A DNA stretch of 64,000 nucleotides from Urophycis tenuis. Taxonomy: Eukaryota > Chordata > Actinopteri > Gadiformes > Phycidae. The translations under genes were made by a program, and so were the position numbers. The notes beneath the pieces were generated by a model, which was given only the letters and a program-made list of their open reading frames with translations, searched no databases and was not told the DNA's origin. The stretch covers positions 4,954,035 to 5,018,034 of the forward strand of contig JAXIVH010000012.1 in NCBI GenBank assembly GCA_036785325.1. Direction: 5' to 3'. Each line of letters starts with the position of its first letter. Position 1 is the first letter of the stretch. This document shows positions 1 to 11,891 of this stretch, one piece after another.

Positions 1-1347
1 CGTGAATCGGTGAGGGGAATACTTCGAAGACCTCCTCAATCCCACCAACACGCCTTCCACTGAGGAAGCATGATCTGGGGACTCGGGGGGGGACTCTTCT
101 ATCTCCGGGGCTGAGATCGCCGAGGTGGTTAAAAAGCTCCTCGGTGGCAAGATCCCGGGGGTGGACGAGACCCGCCCCGAGTTCCTAAAGGCCCTGGATG
201 CTGTGGGGCTGTCTTGGTTGACACGACTCTGCAGCATCGCGTGGACATCGGGGGCAGTGTCTCTGGATTGGCTGACCGGGGTGGTGGTTCCCCTCTTCAA
301 AAAGGGGGACCGGAGGGTGTGCTCCAACTACAGGGGGATCACACTCCTCAGCCTCCCCGGTAAGGTCTATTCGGGGGTCCTGGAGAGGAGGGTCCGTAGG
401 ATAGTCGAACCTCGGATCCAGGAGGAGCAATGTGGTTTTCGTCCCGGCCGTGGAACTGTGGACCAGCTCTATACCCTTAGCGCGGTCCTCGAGGGTGCAT
501 GGGAGTTCGCCCAACCATTCTACATGTGCTTTGTGGACTTGGAGAAGGCGTTCGACCGTGTCCCTCGGGGAGCCCTGTGGGGGGTGCTCCGGGAGTATGG
601 GATACCGGGCCCGCTGATACGGGCCGTCGGGTCCCTGTACTCCCGGTGCCAGAGCTTGGTCCGCATTGCCGGCAGTAAGTCGAGCCTGTTTCCGGTGAGA
701 GTTGGCCTCCGCCAGGGCTGCCCTTTGTCACCGATTCTGTTCACAACTTTTATGGACAGAATTTCTAGGCGCAGCCAGGGCGTTGAGGGGTTACGGTTCG
801 GTGGCCTCAGGATTGCGTCGCTGCTTTTTGCGGATGATCTGGTCCTGTTGGCTTCATCGGGCCGTGACCTTCAGTTCTCACGTGACCTTCAGTTCTCACT
901 ATGGCCACGAGCTGTGGGTAGTGACCGAAAGAACGAGATCGCGAATACAAGCGGTCGAAATGAGTTTCCTCCGCAGGGTGTCCGGGCTCTCCCTTAGAGA
1001 TAGGGTGAGAAGCTCGGTCATCCGGGAGGAGCTCAGAGTAGAACCGCTGCTCCTCCGCATCGAGAGGAGCCAGTTGCGGTAGCTCGGGCATCTAGTGAGG
1101 ATGCCTCCTGGACGCCTCCCTGGGGAGGTGTTCCGGGCACGTCCCTCCGGGAGGAGGCCCCGGGGAAGACCCAGGACACGCTGGAGGGACTATGTCTCTC
1201 GGCTGGCCTGGGAACACCTCGGGATCCCCCCGGAAGAGCTGGACGAAGTGGCTGGGGAGAGGGAAGTCTGGGCTTCTCTCCTCAGGCTGCTGCCCCCGCG
1301 ACCCGACCCCGGATAAGCGGTGGAGAATGGATGGATGGATGGATGGA
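1..1347 (+). mobile_element. RTE/Rex3-like LINE, 5' end outside window, frameshifted
   Basis: A degenerate non-LTR retrotransposon reverse transcriptase. The frame from about 125 carries the usual RT blocks in order: a palm block with NYRGITLLS, FVDLEKAFDRV with the first catalytic Asp, GLRQGCPLSPILF, and the FADDLVLL form of the YxDD box near 825-855. Just after that box a short sequence is directly repeated (about 866-900), and the frame is lost. The C-terminal part resumes in another frame at 1095-1316 with an Arg-rich stretch and an LPPRP ending. The 3' end is a run of GGAT/TGGA repeats at about 1327-1347, a tail style known for fish RTE elements such as Rex3. The clade is inferred from RT style and tail. 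The copy is dead: frameshifts and stops are visible. Confidence 0.8.
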
Positions 1348-2215
1348 ACTTTGAACAGTTACGTAAAGAGGAATGGGAAGATGTGGATGAGTGGAATAAA
1401 GCAGTAGTCACAGCCGTAATAAAATCAGCAAAGGAATCAATACCAAAAGCATCAGGGGGCAGAAGCAAATAGAATATGCCGTGGTGGGATGAAAATTGCA
1501 GACATGCAATTAGGGAACGGAATAAAGCATTTAGGCTGTTAAAGAAACAACATTCAATGGAGTCGTTAGTTCAATATAAAAGGTCGCAAGCAGGAGTTAG
1601 AAGGACGATTAGAACAGCTAAGCGGGCGTGCTGGAGGAAGTATTGCAGTGAGATAGGTCGGGAGGTAAAGTTGTCAGATGTATGGGGAATGATCAGGAAA
1701 ATGAGTGGTATAAAAAGGAATGTAACAATATCAATTCTAATAAGTAATAGTAGAACAAGCAGTTAGTGGTGTAGAAAAGGCGATAATATTGGCTGAAACA
1801 CTAACTAAAGTGCATAGTTCAGAAAATCTATCAGCAGAGGCTAAGCAGCAAAGAAGTATCATGCTAACACAAAATACAGGGGTTAACAGGAAAAAATTAA
1901 CAACGGAAGAGAATCTGGATCTTCCTTTCAGTTTCCTGGCAGTCAGCGCCAGGGAAAGATGACATTTGCTACTGTATGTTAGATAATATGGATGACAGGT
2001 CACTAGACATAATATTGAAATTAATTAATAGAGTATGGGATGTAGGGGAGATTCCAGCTGCATGGAAGCCTTCTGTAATAGTGCCAATTTTAAAACCAGG
2101 TAAAGATGCATCAGATCCATTAAATTACAGACCAATTGCTCTAACATCTCAACTAGGAAAAACTATGGAAAAAATTGTAGTAGAAAGGTTGATGCATTTC
2201 ATAGAAAGTAGAGAC
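1348..2215 (+). mobile_element. Nimb/I-like LINE, part 1 (EN-RT linker and start of RT)
   Basis: The first half of an old LINE that continues at 3880. The frame from 1476 has a PWWDENC start followed by a basic linker, the usual region between endonuclease and RT in I/Nimb/Jockey elements. The frame from 1976 has the early RT block (IPAAWKPSVIVPILKPGKD, then NYRPIALTS), with Asn-Tyr-Arg-Pro as the landmark. Reading ends abruptly at 2215, where a palindromic MITE interrupts it. The endonuclease domain is not present; the RTE-like fragment lies where it would be. Several frameshifts make it non-functional. Confidence 0.75.
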
Positions 2216-3879
2216 TAAGGCTGAATCTCAATTCTCTATCTTAGCCCTTCCCCTTACCCCTTCCCCTTGGTTTTGCGCGTTCACGTGAGACCAAGGGCTG
2301 TCTCAATTCTCTTTTCGACCGAGGGGAAGGGCTAAGGGGAAGGGGTATACACCCCTTGAAACCAAGTGAGATCGGGAGCGTACTTGAAACCAAGGGGTAC
2401 CCATTACAATGCGCAACCGGCAACAATCGCGGCCAGATCTCAACGAGAGTCACATAAATGTAAGTATTTTCGGCTGAAATAATTGATTTAAAATGTACGA
2501 AAGTGTTGTTTTGTGCTCTAAACAGTCCTATACCTATATATTTGCAACCATATTCTTAATCGAAACTTTTTCGAAAATCGGTATGCGAACGTTACATTGC
2601 TGAGTGCACAAAGTTACATTTCTCTGACTAGCAATGAACTCCATGCATGTCTAGTTTACTAAACACAATTAGCAGCGAATTCCGTTTGATATCAGTGTAG
2701 ACAACTAGAGACAAATCGATACGTGCTTTATCTATATCGTCCTTTTTCACACAAGAACGCCGGAGGAAACCCGGCAGCTGATACGTTTTCGACACGAAAA
2801 CGAGCAGAAATGTCCGAAATCAAAATACGCTAAATCAAAATACGCTTCAAAGTAAATGTGGGAGTGAGTCATGCGTTCAATGTTGTAGCCATTCATAATT
2901 GTAAATAAAGACATGTTGGTTAACAAAGACATTGTTTCTGAACATCAATGAAATTCAAAACCGTATTAACTGAAAAAGATACAAAAGACCATGCAGTGTG
3001 TAGGCCTATAACAAATCATCAATATTTTGTCGTCAATGTATGATGACGTAACCGTAACGAGTGTTGTCTCAATTCATAGGGGCATGTAGCCCTTACCCCT
3101 CTGTTTCAAGGGCCAAGGGGAAGGGGAAGGGGTAAGGCCCAATCTCAATTCTCTATCTTACCCCTTTTTCTTACTTACTTTTTTACCCCTATTTACAATT
3201 ATGAATGGCTACAACATTGAACGCATGACTCACTCCCACATTTGCTTTGAAGAGTATTTTGATTTAGCGCATTTTGATTTCGGACATTTCTGCTCGTTTT
3301 CGTGTCGAAAACGTATCAGCTGCCGGGTTTCCTCCGGCGTCCCTGTGTGAAAAAGGACGATATATGTAAAGCACGTATCGATTTGTCTCTAATTGTCTAC
3401 ACTGTTATCAAACGGAATTCGCTGCTAATTGTGTTTAGTAAACTAGACATGCATGGAGTTCATTGCTAGTCAGAGAAATGTAACTTTGTGCACTCAGCAA
3501 TGTAACGTTCGCATACCGATTTTCGAAAAAGTTTCGATTAAGAATATGGTTGCAAATATATAGGCACAGGACTGTTTAGAGCACAAAACAACACTTTCGT
3601 ACATTTTAAATCAATTATTTCAGCCGAAAATACTTACATTTATGTGATTCTCGTTGAGATCTGGCCGCGATTGTTGCCGGTTGCGCATTGTAATGGGTAC
3701 CCCTTGGTTTCAAGTAAGCTCCCGATCTCACTTGGTTTCAAGGGGTGTATACCCCTTCCCCTTAGCCCTTCCCCTCGGTCGAAAAGAGAATTGAGACAGC
3801 CCTTGGTCTCACGTGAACGCGCAAAACCAAGGGGAAGGGGTAAGGGGAAGGGCTAAGATAGAGAATTGAGATTGGGCCT
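2216..3879. mobile_element. Composite fold-back MITE related to the 6.2-13.6 kb transposon
   Basis: Two non-autonomous copies face each other and split the Nimb-like LINE. The first (2216 to about 3138) begins with a GGCTGAATCTCAATTC end and follows the left 860 bases of the autonomous element at 6206, then jumps to the right-end sequence (TTTCAAGGGCC followed by AAGGGGAAGGGG). The second (about 3139-3879) is the same sequence inverted and ends GAATTGAGATTGGGCC. As a result 2216-2760 pairs with about 3320-3879 over hundreds of bases with few mismatches. No coding frame of its own is evident. A clean target-site duplication is not visible by eye (flanks CTAA and TTAT). Confidence 0.85.
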
Positions 3880-6145
3880 TATTTTCCTCATATCAGAGTG
3901 GATTTCGGAAAGGAAGAAATACAATGGACTCAGTACTATGTTTAGAATCAGAAATTAGAAAAGCGCAGACGAATAAAGAAATAGTGGTTTCTTTGACATA
4001 GAAAAAGCATATGACATGTTGTGGAAAGAAGGCCTGCTAATTAAACTGGATGAGTTGGGAGTGGGAGGGAAGCTGTATAACTGGGTGCTGGGCTTCCTGT
4101 TTGGGAGGACGATAGAGGTTAGAATAGGAAAAGAGTACTCACCTGTACATATGGTTGAAAATGGAACGCCACAGGGGAGTGTGTGCAGCCCAATATTTTT
4201 CAATTGTATGATTAATGACATATTTGAGGAGGTGGGGGGAGGAATAGGCAAATCATTATTTGCTGATGATGGAGCACTATGGGTAAGGGGAAGAAATCAG
4301 AATTATCTACAGAAAAAGCTGCAGGCAGCGGTCGGTACAGTGGAGCAGTGGGCCAATAGGTGGGGATTTAAGTTATTAATTGCAAAAACTCAAGTTATAT
4401 GTTGTGCAAAACGCCACAAAGAAATAGCAATACAGTTATATTGTCAAACACTGGAGCAGGTTAAAGTAATTTGTTTCTTGGGAGTGCTATTTGATGAAAA
4501 GCTGACCTGAAGGCAGCACATCGAGAGAACAATAGACAAATGTAAAAGTGTTAACAACCTCTTGAGATGCTTATCAGGTCGTGATTGGGGGGCAACCAGA
4601 AAATCTCTATTAAATATATATAAAGCCATAATGAGAGCTAGATTAGACTATGGAAGTGTTGCGTATATGTCAGCAGCAGAAAGTCACCTTAAGAAACTGG
4701 ATGTGGAGCAGGCTAAAGGACTCAGGATCTGTAGTGGGGCGTTTAAGACCTCTCCAGTTGCAGCTCTGCAAGTTGAGATGGGGGAAGAACCACTGAGGAT
4801 AAGAAGGACCAAGCTCATGTTGGCATACTGGGTGTATCTACAGGGCCCTAAACGATCTCATCCTGCAAAGGCGATACTAGAGGAATGTTCAGAGCATGAT
4901 AAATCAAACTTCAGGAGTTTAGGCTGGGTTGGAAATGCAAAGGCTCAAAGTATTGGTTTAGGTGACGTGCAGTACACTTCAAATGTTCATCTACCAGAAA
5001 TACATCCCTGGTTGTTCCAGATGCATTAGTAGATTTTAATATCCAGCAGAAACTCAAAAAGAAGCCAAGGCAGGGAGATATTTGAGTCATGGTGCAAACA
5101 TACATTGAACAGAATTATGCAAATAGAATATTAATATATACAGATGGATCAAAAGAGCCAGAAAATGGGCGCGCTGGAGCTGCGGTGTACATTCCTGAGT
5201 TTAAAGTGGCAATTAAGGAGAGAATAACGGATCATGCATCAGTATACACAGCTGAACTCCTGGCTATCGTGCTAGCACTAAGATGGTTAGGGGACAATAA
5301 AAACAACAGGGCTGATGCACGCATCAGATAGCTGGGCAGCACTCAGCAGTATTAAGACCCTGAAATCATGCAGGCAAGATCTAGTCACGGATATCCATCA
5401 AATGCTGTACGGACTTCATGACAGGGGGAGGACAGTTTGTTTTCTGTGGGTTCCTGCTCATGCAGGGGTGGAGGGCTGAAGATGCAGACATACTCGCAAA
5501 ACAAGCACTTAGGTCACAAACAGTGAACAATATCCCACTAGGGAAAGCAGAAGGAAAAGCAATCATTAAAATACAAATGCAAAAGGTTTGGCAGGAATAC
5601 TGGGATATGAATGAGACGGGAAGAAACGTTTATAGTATACAAAAACAGGTGGGGAAAGGAGGATTGGTGGGCGGAAGCAGGAAGGAGGAGGCAGTCATTA
5701 CCCATCTGAGACTAGGACATACAGGGCTGAATAGCACACTACACAAAATAAGCAAACATCCTACGGGTAAATGTAGATGGTGTAATCATCATGAATCTGT
5801 GCAGCATGTCCTTATGGAATGCAAGGAGTATGAGAGAGAGGAGAGAACTTAAAACAGCACTACAAAGGGAAAAAGTGAGCTTCACAGTAGGGAATATGGT
5901 GCAAGGATCGGGGAAAATTAGAAGGTATGTAAGTAAGTACTTGAGGGAAACAGGGTTAATGGATAGGGTTTAATACTGTATATAAAGAATATATAATAAA
6001 TAAGGAACTTATCTTTATTTATCTTTCCTATCTGTCATCGAATGTACCACACTCCAGTATGGTAGGTGGCGGCAATGCACCAATAAGCTGGATGCCAGCC
6101 GCCAATCAAATCTAAAAGAAGACGAAGAAGAAGATGTGAGTTGGG
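3880..6145 (+). mobile_element. Nimb/I-like LINE, part 2 (RT, RNase H, 3' tail)
   Basis: Continuation of the LINE broken at 2215. The RT resumes with SGFRKGRNT at about 3893, then FDIEKAYDML, NGTPQGSVCSP, and SLFADDGALW as the catalytic box near 4250. A stop falls at 4507, and the thumb/connection region continues to about 5029. From 5089 an RNase H domain is recognisable: YTDGSKE with the first catalytic Asp, then AELLAI with the Glu; a later frame has WVPAHAGVEG and DADILAKQA. A Cys/His block (CRWCNHHESVQHVLMEC) follows at about 5774-5823. The 3' end has GGTAGGTGGCGGCAATGCACC and a GAAGAAGAAG tail, familiar from fish Nimb elements. Multiple stops and frameshifts show it is inactive. Confidence 0.85.
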
Positions 6146-6205
6146 TACCGCGGGACCCAGCGGGGTAAGATAGAGAATTGAGATTGAGCCCCAGGCTCAA
6201 TCTCA
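6146..6205. repeat. Orphan transposon-end fragment
   Basis: A short piece containing GGGTAAGATAGAGAATTGAG (6160-6179) reads as the right end of the same transposon family whose left end starts at 6206. It abuts the LINE tail and may be the remnant of an older insertion, or a partial duplication made when the 7.4-kb element inserted. Confidence 0.6.
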
Positions 6206-7329
6206 GGCTGAATCTCAATTCTCTATCTTAGCCCTTCCCCTTACCCCTTCCCCTTGGTTTTGCGCGTTCACGTGAGACGAAGGGCTATCTCAATTCTCAT
6301 TTCGACCGAGGGGTAGGGCCAAGGGGAAGGGGTAGACACCCCTTTAAACCAAGTAAGATCGGGAGCTTTGAAACCAAGGGCTACCCATTACAATGCGCAA
6401 CCGGCAACAATCGCGGCCAGATCTCCACGAGAGTCCCATAAAAGTATTTTCGGCTGAAATAATTGATTTAAAATTTACGACAGTATTGTTTTGTGCTCTA
6501 AACAGTCCTCTACCTATATATTTGCAACCATATTCTTAATCGAAACTTTTTCGAAAATCGATATGCTGACGTTACATTGCTGAGTGCACAACTACATTTC
6601 TCTGACTAGCAATGAACTCCATGCATGTCTAGTTTACTAAACACAATTAGCAGCGAATTCCGTTTGATATCAGTGCAGACAACTAGAGACAAATCGAAAC
6701 ATGCTTTACATATATCGTCCTTTTTCACACAGGAACGCCGGAGGAAACCCGGCAGCTGATACGTTTTCGGCACGAAAACGAGCAGAAATTTCTGAAATCA
6801 AAATACGCTTCAAAGCAAATGTGGGAGTGAGTCATGCGTTCAATGTTGTAGCCATTCATAATTGTAAATAAAGACATGTTGGTTAACAAAGACATTGTTT
6901 CTGAACATCAATGAAATTCAAAACCGTAATAACTGAAAAAGATACAAAACACCATGCAGTGTGTATAAAAAATATTTTGTCAATATTTTGTTGTCAATGT
7001 ATGATGATGTAACCGTAACGAGTGTTGTCTCAATTCATAGGGGCATGTTCTTACCCCTAGCCCTTAAAGAGCAATTTGCAGGTTAATTTTTTAAAGAAAT
7101 TTATACTCAACCTTGTTTGAAAATGAGCATTTGAAAAGTTAATGTATGAATTAATATGCTTATAAGACATAAGGGCACAAATTTGGAGGAAAAAGTGGCC
7201 GTTTTGAGCAACTGCTCCTAAAAACTGCTTTTTTTTCGAACACCGCGTCATATGACGTAGAAAAAGGGAGTCGTCCGAAGAGACCCACATTACAACGCAC
7301 TGTAGCTGGTCGGGAGTTTGACAAACAAA

Positions 7330-10300
7330 ATGGTGAATTATTGTGTATGTGCAGGTTGCACACATTCAAACTCGTCAGGACATCGAGTCCACAATTTTCC
7401 TGACAGGAAAGTGGAGGGTGCCAGTTTTCGTGCCTGGGTGCGTTTTGTGCAGGTGAAGAGACAGGACTTCACTGCTGCATCGGTAACGAAAAACGTCGTT
7501 TGTGGTGCTCATTTTCGACCGGAGGATTACCGTCCCGGCGATATGATGGAGCTCAGGATGGGGTGTCGCAGCCAGAAGCGGGTGAGACTGGCCCCTAGAG
7601 CAGTGCCTTCGGTGCACACCGCAGTTTCATCTGGTGCGCCGTCGTCAGCAGCAGCTAGTGGTTCTGCCGGCGGGAGTGGTCACGGATCCGTCAGAGATTC
7701 AGATCCTCCTCCTCACACACACAAAGCACTCAATAACCTGCCCCCCCCCCCTACCTCACAGACCTGCTCCACCACCACACCCCCTCCCGTGACCCCCACT
7801 CATCCGAAGGGAACATCCTTTCTCCACCTGCACAGACCAAGCACCAAACCTGGGGAGACCGAGCCTTCGCCATCGCTGCCCCCTCCCTCTGGAACTCACT
7901 CCCCAAACCCATCCGTATCTGCACACACCTCCCAACCTTCAAGACCATGCTCAAGACTCACCTTTTTAAATTAGCTTTTAACTTATAACAATGTGCTTTT
8001 ATACTGCACTCTATTTTATAATATGTCTGTTTTCATCTATTTTTACTTGCTCTATTTTACAATTTTTAAACTATAAATGTTCATTTTGTGTAATATTGGT
8101 TTGTTATTAGGGAGATACTGCAAGTGATGAAGGAGCACAAGCATCTACATGCAGTGCTGCAGTGCATTCAGACCCAGACCAGGAGGCTGTCTGTCCTATG
8201 GCTCAGCAACCATCTGTGCTTCACTTTGGCTCACAGTGTAACCTCAGACCTTCACATCGTTCATCAGGTAGTGTATCTGTACTCTTATATCTAGAATTAG
8301 CTACATAATGCAGGAGGGCAAAATATTAGAAACTACTCTCAGTATGATGCAGGCTGGTACAATGCTAACTATGAACTCTGTAATTAAATATGATTGAATT
8401 AACATCTTAGACTGAATGTTAACAAACACTGAACAGTATAAGCTTTGTAAAAGTAGATTTTGTGGCAGAGCTGTTGTATTGGATTGAATTTTATTACACA
8501 GGTGTACCTATTAAAGTGGCATTTTATCTTTTTATCCTAGCTATCCAGGTACAGCCCAGAATGGTCAGTGTGGGGACAGAAAGATCTGAGAAACGGACAT
8601 CAACTCCACTGACCAGTCCTGTACACAGCGATGATGATGATGATGTTAACATGGACCAACCTGGTGATATGTCATGGAGACCAGAGGAGGAAACCATGAG
8701 TGAGGCATCTGAAAAGGAGCCGTCAAAAGAGCCACTGCAGGAATCTCACCCTGACCTCAGGTTAGACTTCTTTTGATTTTACATCATGTGTATCACCACA
8801 TTGTGTCAGTCAGAAATAATAGGTGTTTTTCTTTTGTCAGTGCTCCTGACAAGTTCATCGTGTGCGAACGCCAGCTGATGTCCTTGTTCAACATTTGCCC
8901 TGTCTGTTGTGGGGAAACACAGGGAATCATGCAACAACAGGAGGGAACTTTTGTAAAAATAAAACAGGTAAGAGGATTTTTATGAGTTCTACTGGTATAC
9001 TTTATTTGTGACTGTTAACCGTTGTACTGGTAATTTTCACTGGTAATGGTCATTTTGAATACATCTCTTAGGTCTGTGCAACGTGTGGGCATGTACGTTC
9101 TTGGCAGAACCAGGCAATGCTGCATAGAAATATGCCTGCCTGCAACCTGCTACTAAGTGGGGCCATCCACTTTTCAGGTTGCATGGCAACCCAGACTATT
9201 CGGATGCTGAAGCTGTTTGGGCTTCAGTGCATCAGCAGCAGCACCTTCTTCCGCCATCAACGGCTGTACACAATTCCCACCATTGTGCAGGCCTGGCAGA
9301 ATGAGCAGGCAGGGATCATCAGAGAACTGAAAGAGATGGAGGGTGGCCTAATCCTCTCTGGTGACTGCAGGTAGTCATTGATATAGAAAACAGGTCCAAA
9401 CAATATGCGCAGATATAATTTAGTTATGTGACAGTTTTTGTTCTTTGACATCTCAACTGTTTTTGACATTGATAGGTCCGACTCTCCTGACCATTGTGCC
9501 AAATATGGCACTTACTCTGTTATTGAGGACAGGATAAACAAAGTTTTAGATCTTCAACTTGTCCAGGTAAGTTAACGTTATAAGACACACAAATAAGTTG
9601 TCTGATGTACAGTCAGTGAATGACTGAATGTTTTTTTACAGAGCTCAGAGGTCCCAAGCAGCAACTGGTGTGAGATAGAGGGTCTGAAGCGCATCATTAA
9701 ATTCCTAAAGGAGCAACACCTGCAGGTGTCAGCCCTCATCACTGACAGAAATCGACAGGTAAAGACGCGCACACACAAAACATATTAGCACTGAAAATAT
9801 TTAGAGTTAAAAGTACATTTTCTTATTATAAGGTATATATTGTGTCCCACACTTTAGGTTGCCAAGTGGGTGCGGGAGAAGTTGTGTCCAGAAGGAACAA
9901 GCCATTTTTTTGACATCTGGCATATTGGTAAAAGTATGTATCTTGATATTGGTAGTTTTGTTTAGGTTGTTGTTAATAATTATATTTTCTTTAACATTTT
10001 GTGTTTCTGTACTGAAACAGGTCTAGGAAAAGCTTTGGATGCTGCTGCAAATGGGAGACAGTGTGAGGACCTGAAGCTGTGGAGGCCAGCGGTTATTAAC
10101 CATCTCTACTGGACTTCAGCCTCCACTCCAGATGGAGATCCAGATGTGATGGAGGCCAAGTGGCAGAGCATGGTTAACCATGTTCAGGACATTCATGAAC
10201 ATGGCACTCCTGCTTTTCCCTGCTGTGCCCATCCACCTCTGGAGGGAGAAGAAAGGAACAAAGAGTGGCTGGAACCAGGTACAACAAACATACTGTGTAC

Positions 10301-11600
10301 AGTATGTGGCTGAAAATACTTCACTCTTCTGTGTGCTGGTTGCTGCTTGGTTTGATTTTGGTTCTATCACTATATAACTCAGTGTGCTAAGAATGGCTTG
10401 TGTTGTTATTTTATACAGGAGATGCAACACATCAAAATTCTCCAGCTTCATTGTACATTAATCATCATATTTTATATCTGGTGTTTCAGCCAGATATAAA
10501 ATACGTGAACAAGGTGTTAAAAAAATCACACCTGATAGTGGTAATACTATCATGCCTTATCATTGTATGTAATGAATGCATGTATAGTGAGTTCTAGTAA
10601 CATCTAAACAAAATATGTTTATACAGGATCAACTGCATCAGTTAAACTGGAGAGTGTCCACTAGGACAGCACTGGTGAAGGATGTCCGGCAGTTGTCCCC
10701 ACAGCATCAGACCTTTTCACTGGAGGTGTTTCACTCACTCATCCTGCACTTTGCACCAAAGCACACAGGCTTTTCCTTCCTTGGGATGTACAGCAGGTAA
10801 ATCCTCCTCTTCCATCCACCTCACTGTCCCCTCTGCCCGGCTCACCACCATGGGGAGCAGAGCTTTCAGCCGCTCTGCCCCCAAACTCTGGAACTCACTC
10901 CCATCTGACATCCGAAATATTGACTCCCTCCCTCAGTTCAAATCCTCTCTCAAAACCCACCTTTTCAGGACAGCTTTCTCATTGTAGCTGTCATGTTGTT
11001 TTTACTTGCACTTTTAATGGTTTTGTTATTTGCTTGCTCTTGTTTAAATTGTAAAGTGTCCTTAAGTGACCTGAAAGGCGCTTCTAAATAAAATGTATTA
11101 TTATTATTATTATGGCCATTACTTTTGAACTACACATTCTATGTTTTCTGCAGACTTCTCTTGGCAGCCCTGCATTTCAATGCTAATGGCAGCAGAGAAG
11201 TTGCTCGAACCAGTGATGGTGAGGTACGCTATGCGGTTCCCTACCCAAGGTTCTGCAAAGGTGGCTGGGTAGTCCGTCCTATCAAGGAGAAGCCATCATA
11301 TGGTTAGCAGTTTCAGTCAGTCCCTAAATATGATTTATTATGCGAGTCAGTCCATGAGTCAACTATAACGTCACTGAATGTGATCTAAATATTTGTTTCC
11401 TTCCTCCAGCATATGCATCAGCCCTCATGGAGTCTCTGAGAGTGGGATACTCCAGGTCACCACAGGCTCTACGAGAGAGCAGTGCTGCCTTGTCTTCAAC
11501 TACACCTGCACCACTTTCCAGATCCTGCCAGAACATCACCAAGGACGAGGCAGTTGGCTTGTATCTTGCACGACATTCACATTTTAACACTGGCCGTTAG
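7330..11600 (+). CDS. THAP-domain transposase, 13 exons, open frame of 733 codons
   Basis: Exons inferred from frame and GT/AG sites: 7330-7581, 8111-8267, 8541-8760, 8841-8967, 9072-9370, 9476-9566, 9642-9758, 9858-9933, 10021-10278, 10419-10513, 10627-10796, 11154-11302, 11410-11600. They sum to 2202 bases with no internal stop. Residues 1-70 form a THAP zinc finger (C2CH), starting MVNYCVCAGC, with the expected FP and W and ending VVCGAHF. An acidic low-complexity linker follows (DDDDD near 8635), then a CPVCCG...CATCG zinc-binding pair (exons 4-5). The core has SGDCR then SDSPDHC, LITDRN, and HFFDIWHIGKS, matching the DDE-like blocks of Kolobok-type transposases. The C-terminal part has HFAPKH and ALHFNAN. 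The start was chosen because THAP domains begin at or near the initiator Met. Its role would be DNA binding and excision of its own element. The exon 10 boundaries are the least certain. Confidence 0.75.
7705..8100 (+). mobile_element. L2/CR1-like LINE 3' fragment in transposase intron 1
   Basis: One frame reads GDRAFAIAAPSLWNSLP followed by TMLKTHLFKLAFNL and a stop, the conserved C-terminus of fish L2/CR1-type ORF2 proteins. It lies between the proposed donor at 7582 and the acceptor at 8109-8110, so it would be spliced out. Without splicing, exon 1 would read on into Pro/Thr-rich nonsense from this fragment and end at about 7972. Confidence 0.7.
10801..11114 (+). mobile_element. L2/CR1-like LINE 3' fragment with ATT tail in intron 11
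   Basis: The frame RAFSRSAPKLWNSLPSDIR followed by SLKTHLFRTAFSL and a stop is the same ORF2 C-terminus family as at 7705-8100, but a different subfamily. It ends with an AATAAA-containing segment and a TTATTATTAT tail at 11096-11114. It sits just after the donor at 10797, so the transposase coding frame is not affected if splicing still works. Confidence 0.8.
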
Positions 11601-11885
11601 CTTGAAACTTTGCATTATGCCTGCTGTTATATTATTTTTGCACTGTGTTTAACCTTTGTTTCTGTTGGACAGGTACTGTAGGCTGTCGGCGGCAGTTCTT
11701 CCATGGTGTTGGTGTTCCCCTTTTCACCATTTCCTTTACAGTGTGAGTGTGGTGCCGCGGGTGTTTTAGTTGGATCCCTCTATCTTGGTTTTGCCTCTCT
11801 GCCGTCCGGTAGGCCCCCACCCAGTCCACTCATTTATTCTCCTCATGCTCGGTGTCATTTTAAAAGAAGAATCATTAATTGTGTG

Positions 11886-11891
11886 AATAAA
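11886..11891 (+). terminator. Poly(A) signal of the THAP transposase gene
   Basis: AATAAA lies about 285 bases after the proposed stop codon at 11598-11600. A second copy is at about 12107-12112. Either could end the transcript. Confidence 0.45.

Noticed and set aside
8462..8776. Separate small gene with an N-terminal membrane segment
   Set aside because: The hydrophobic start is intron sequence read through. The acidic part is exon 3 of the THAP transposase, in frame with its neighbours.
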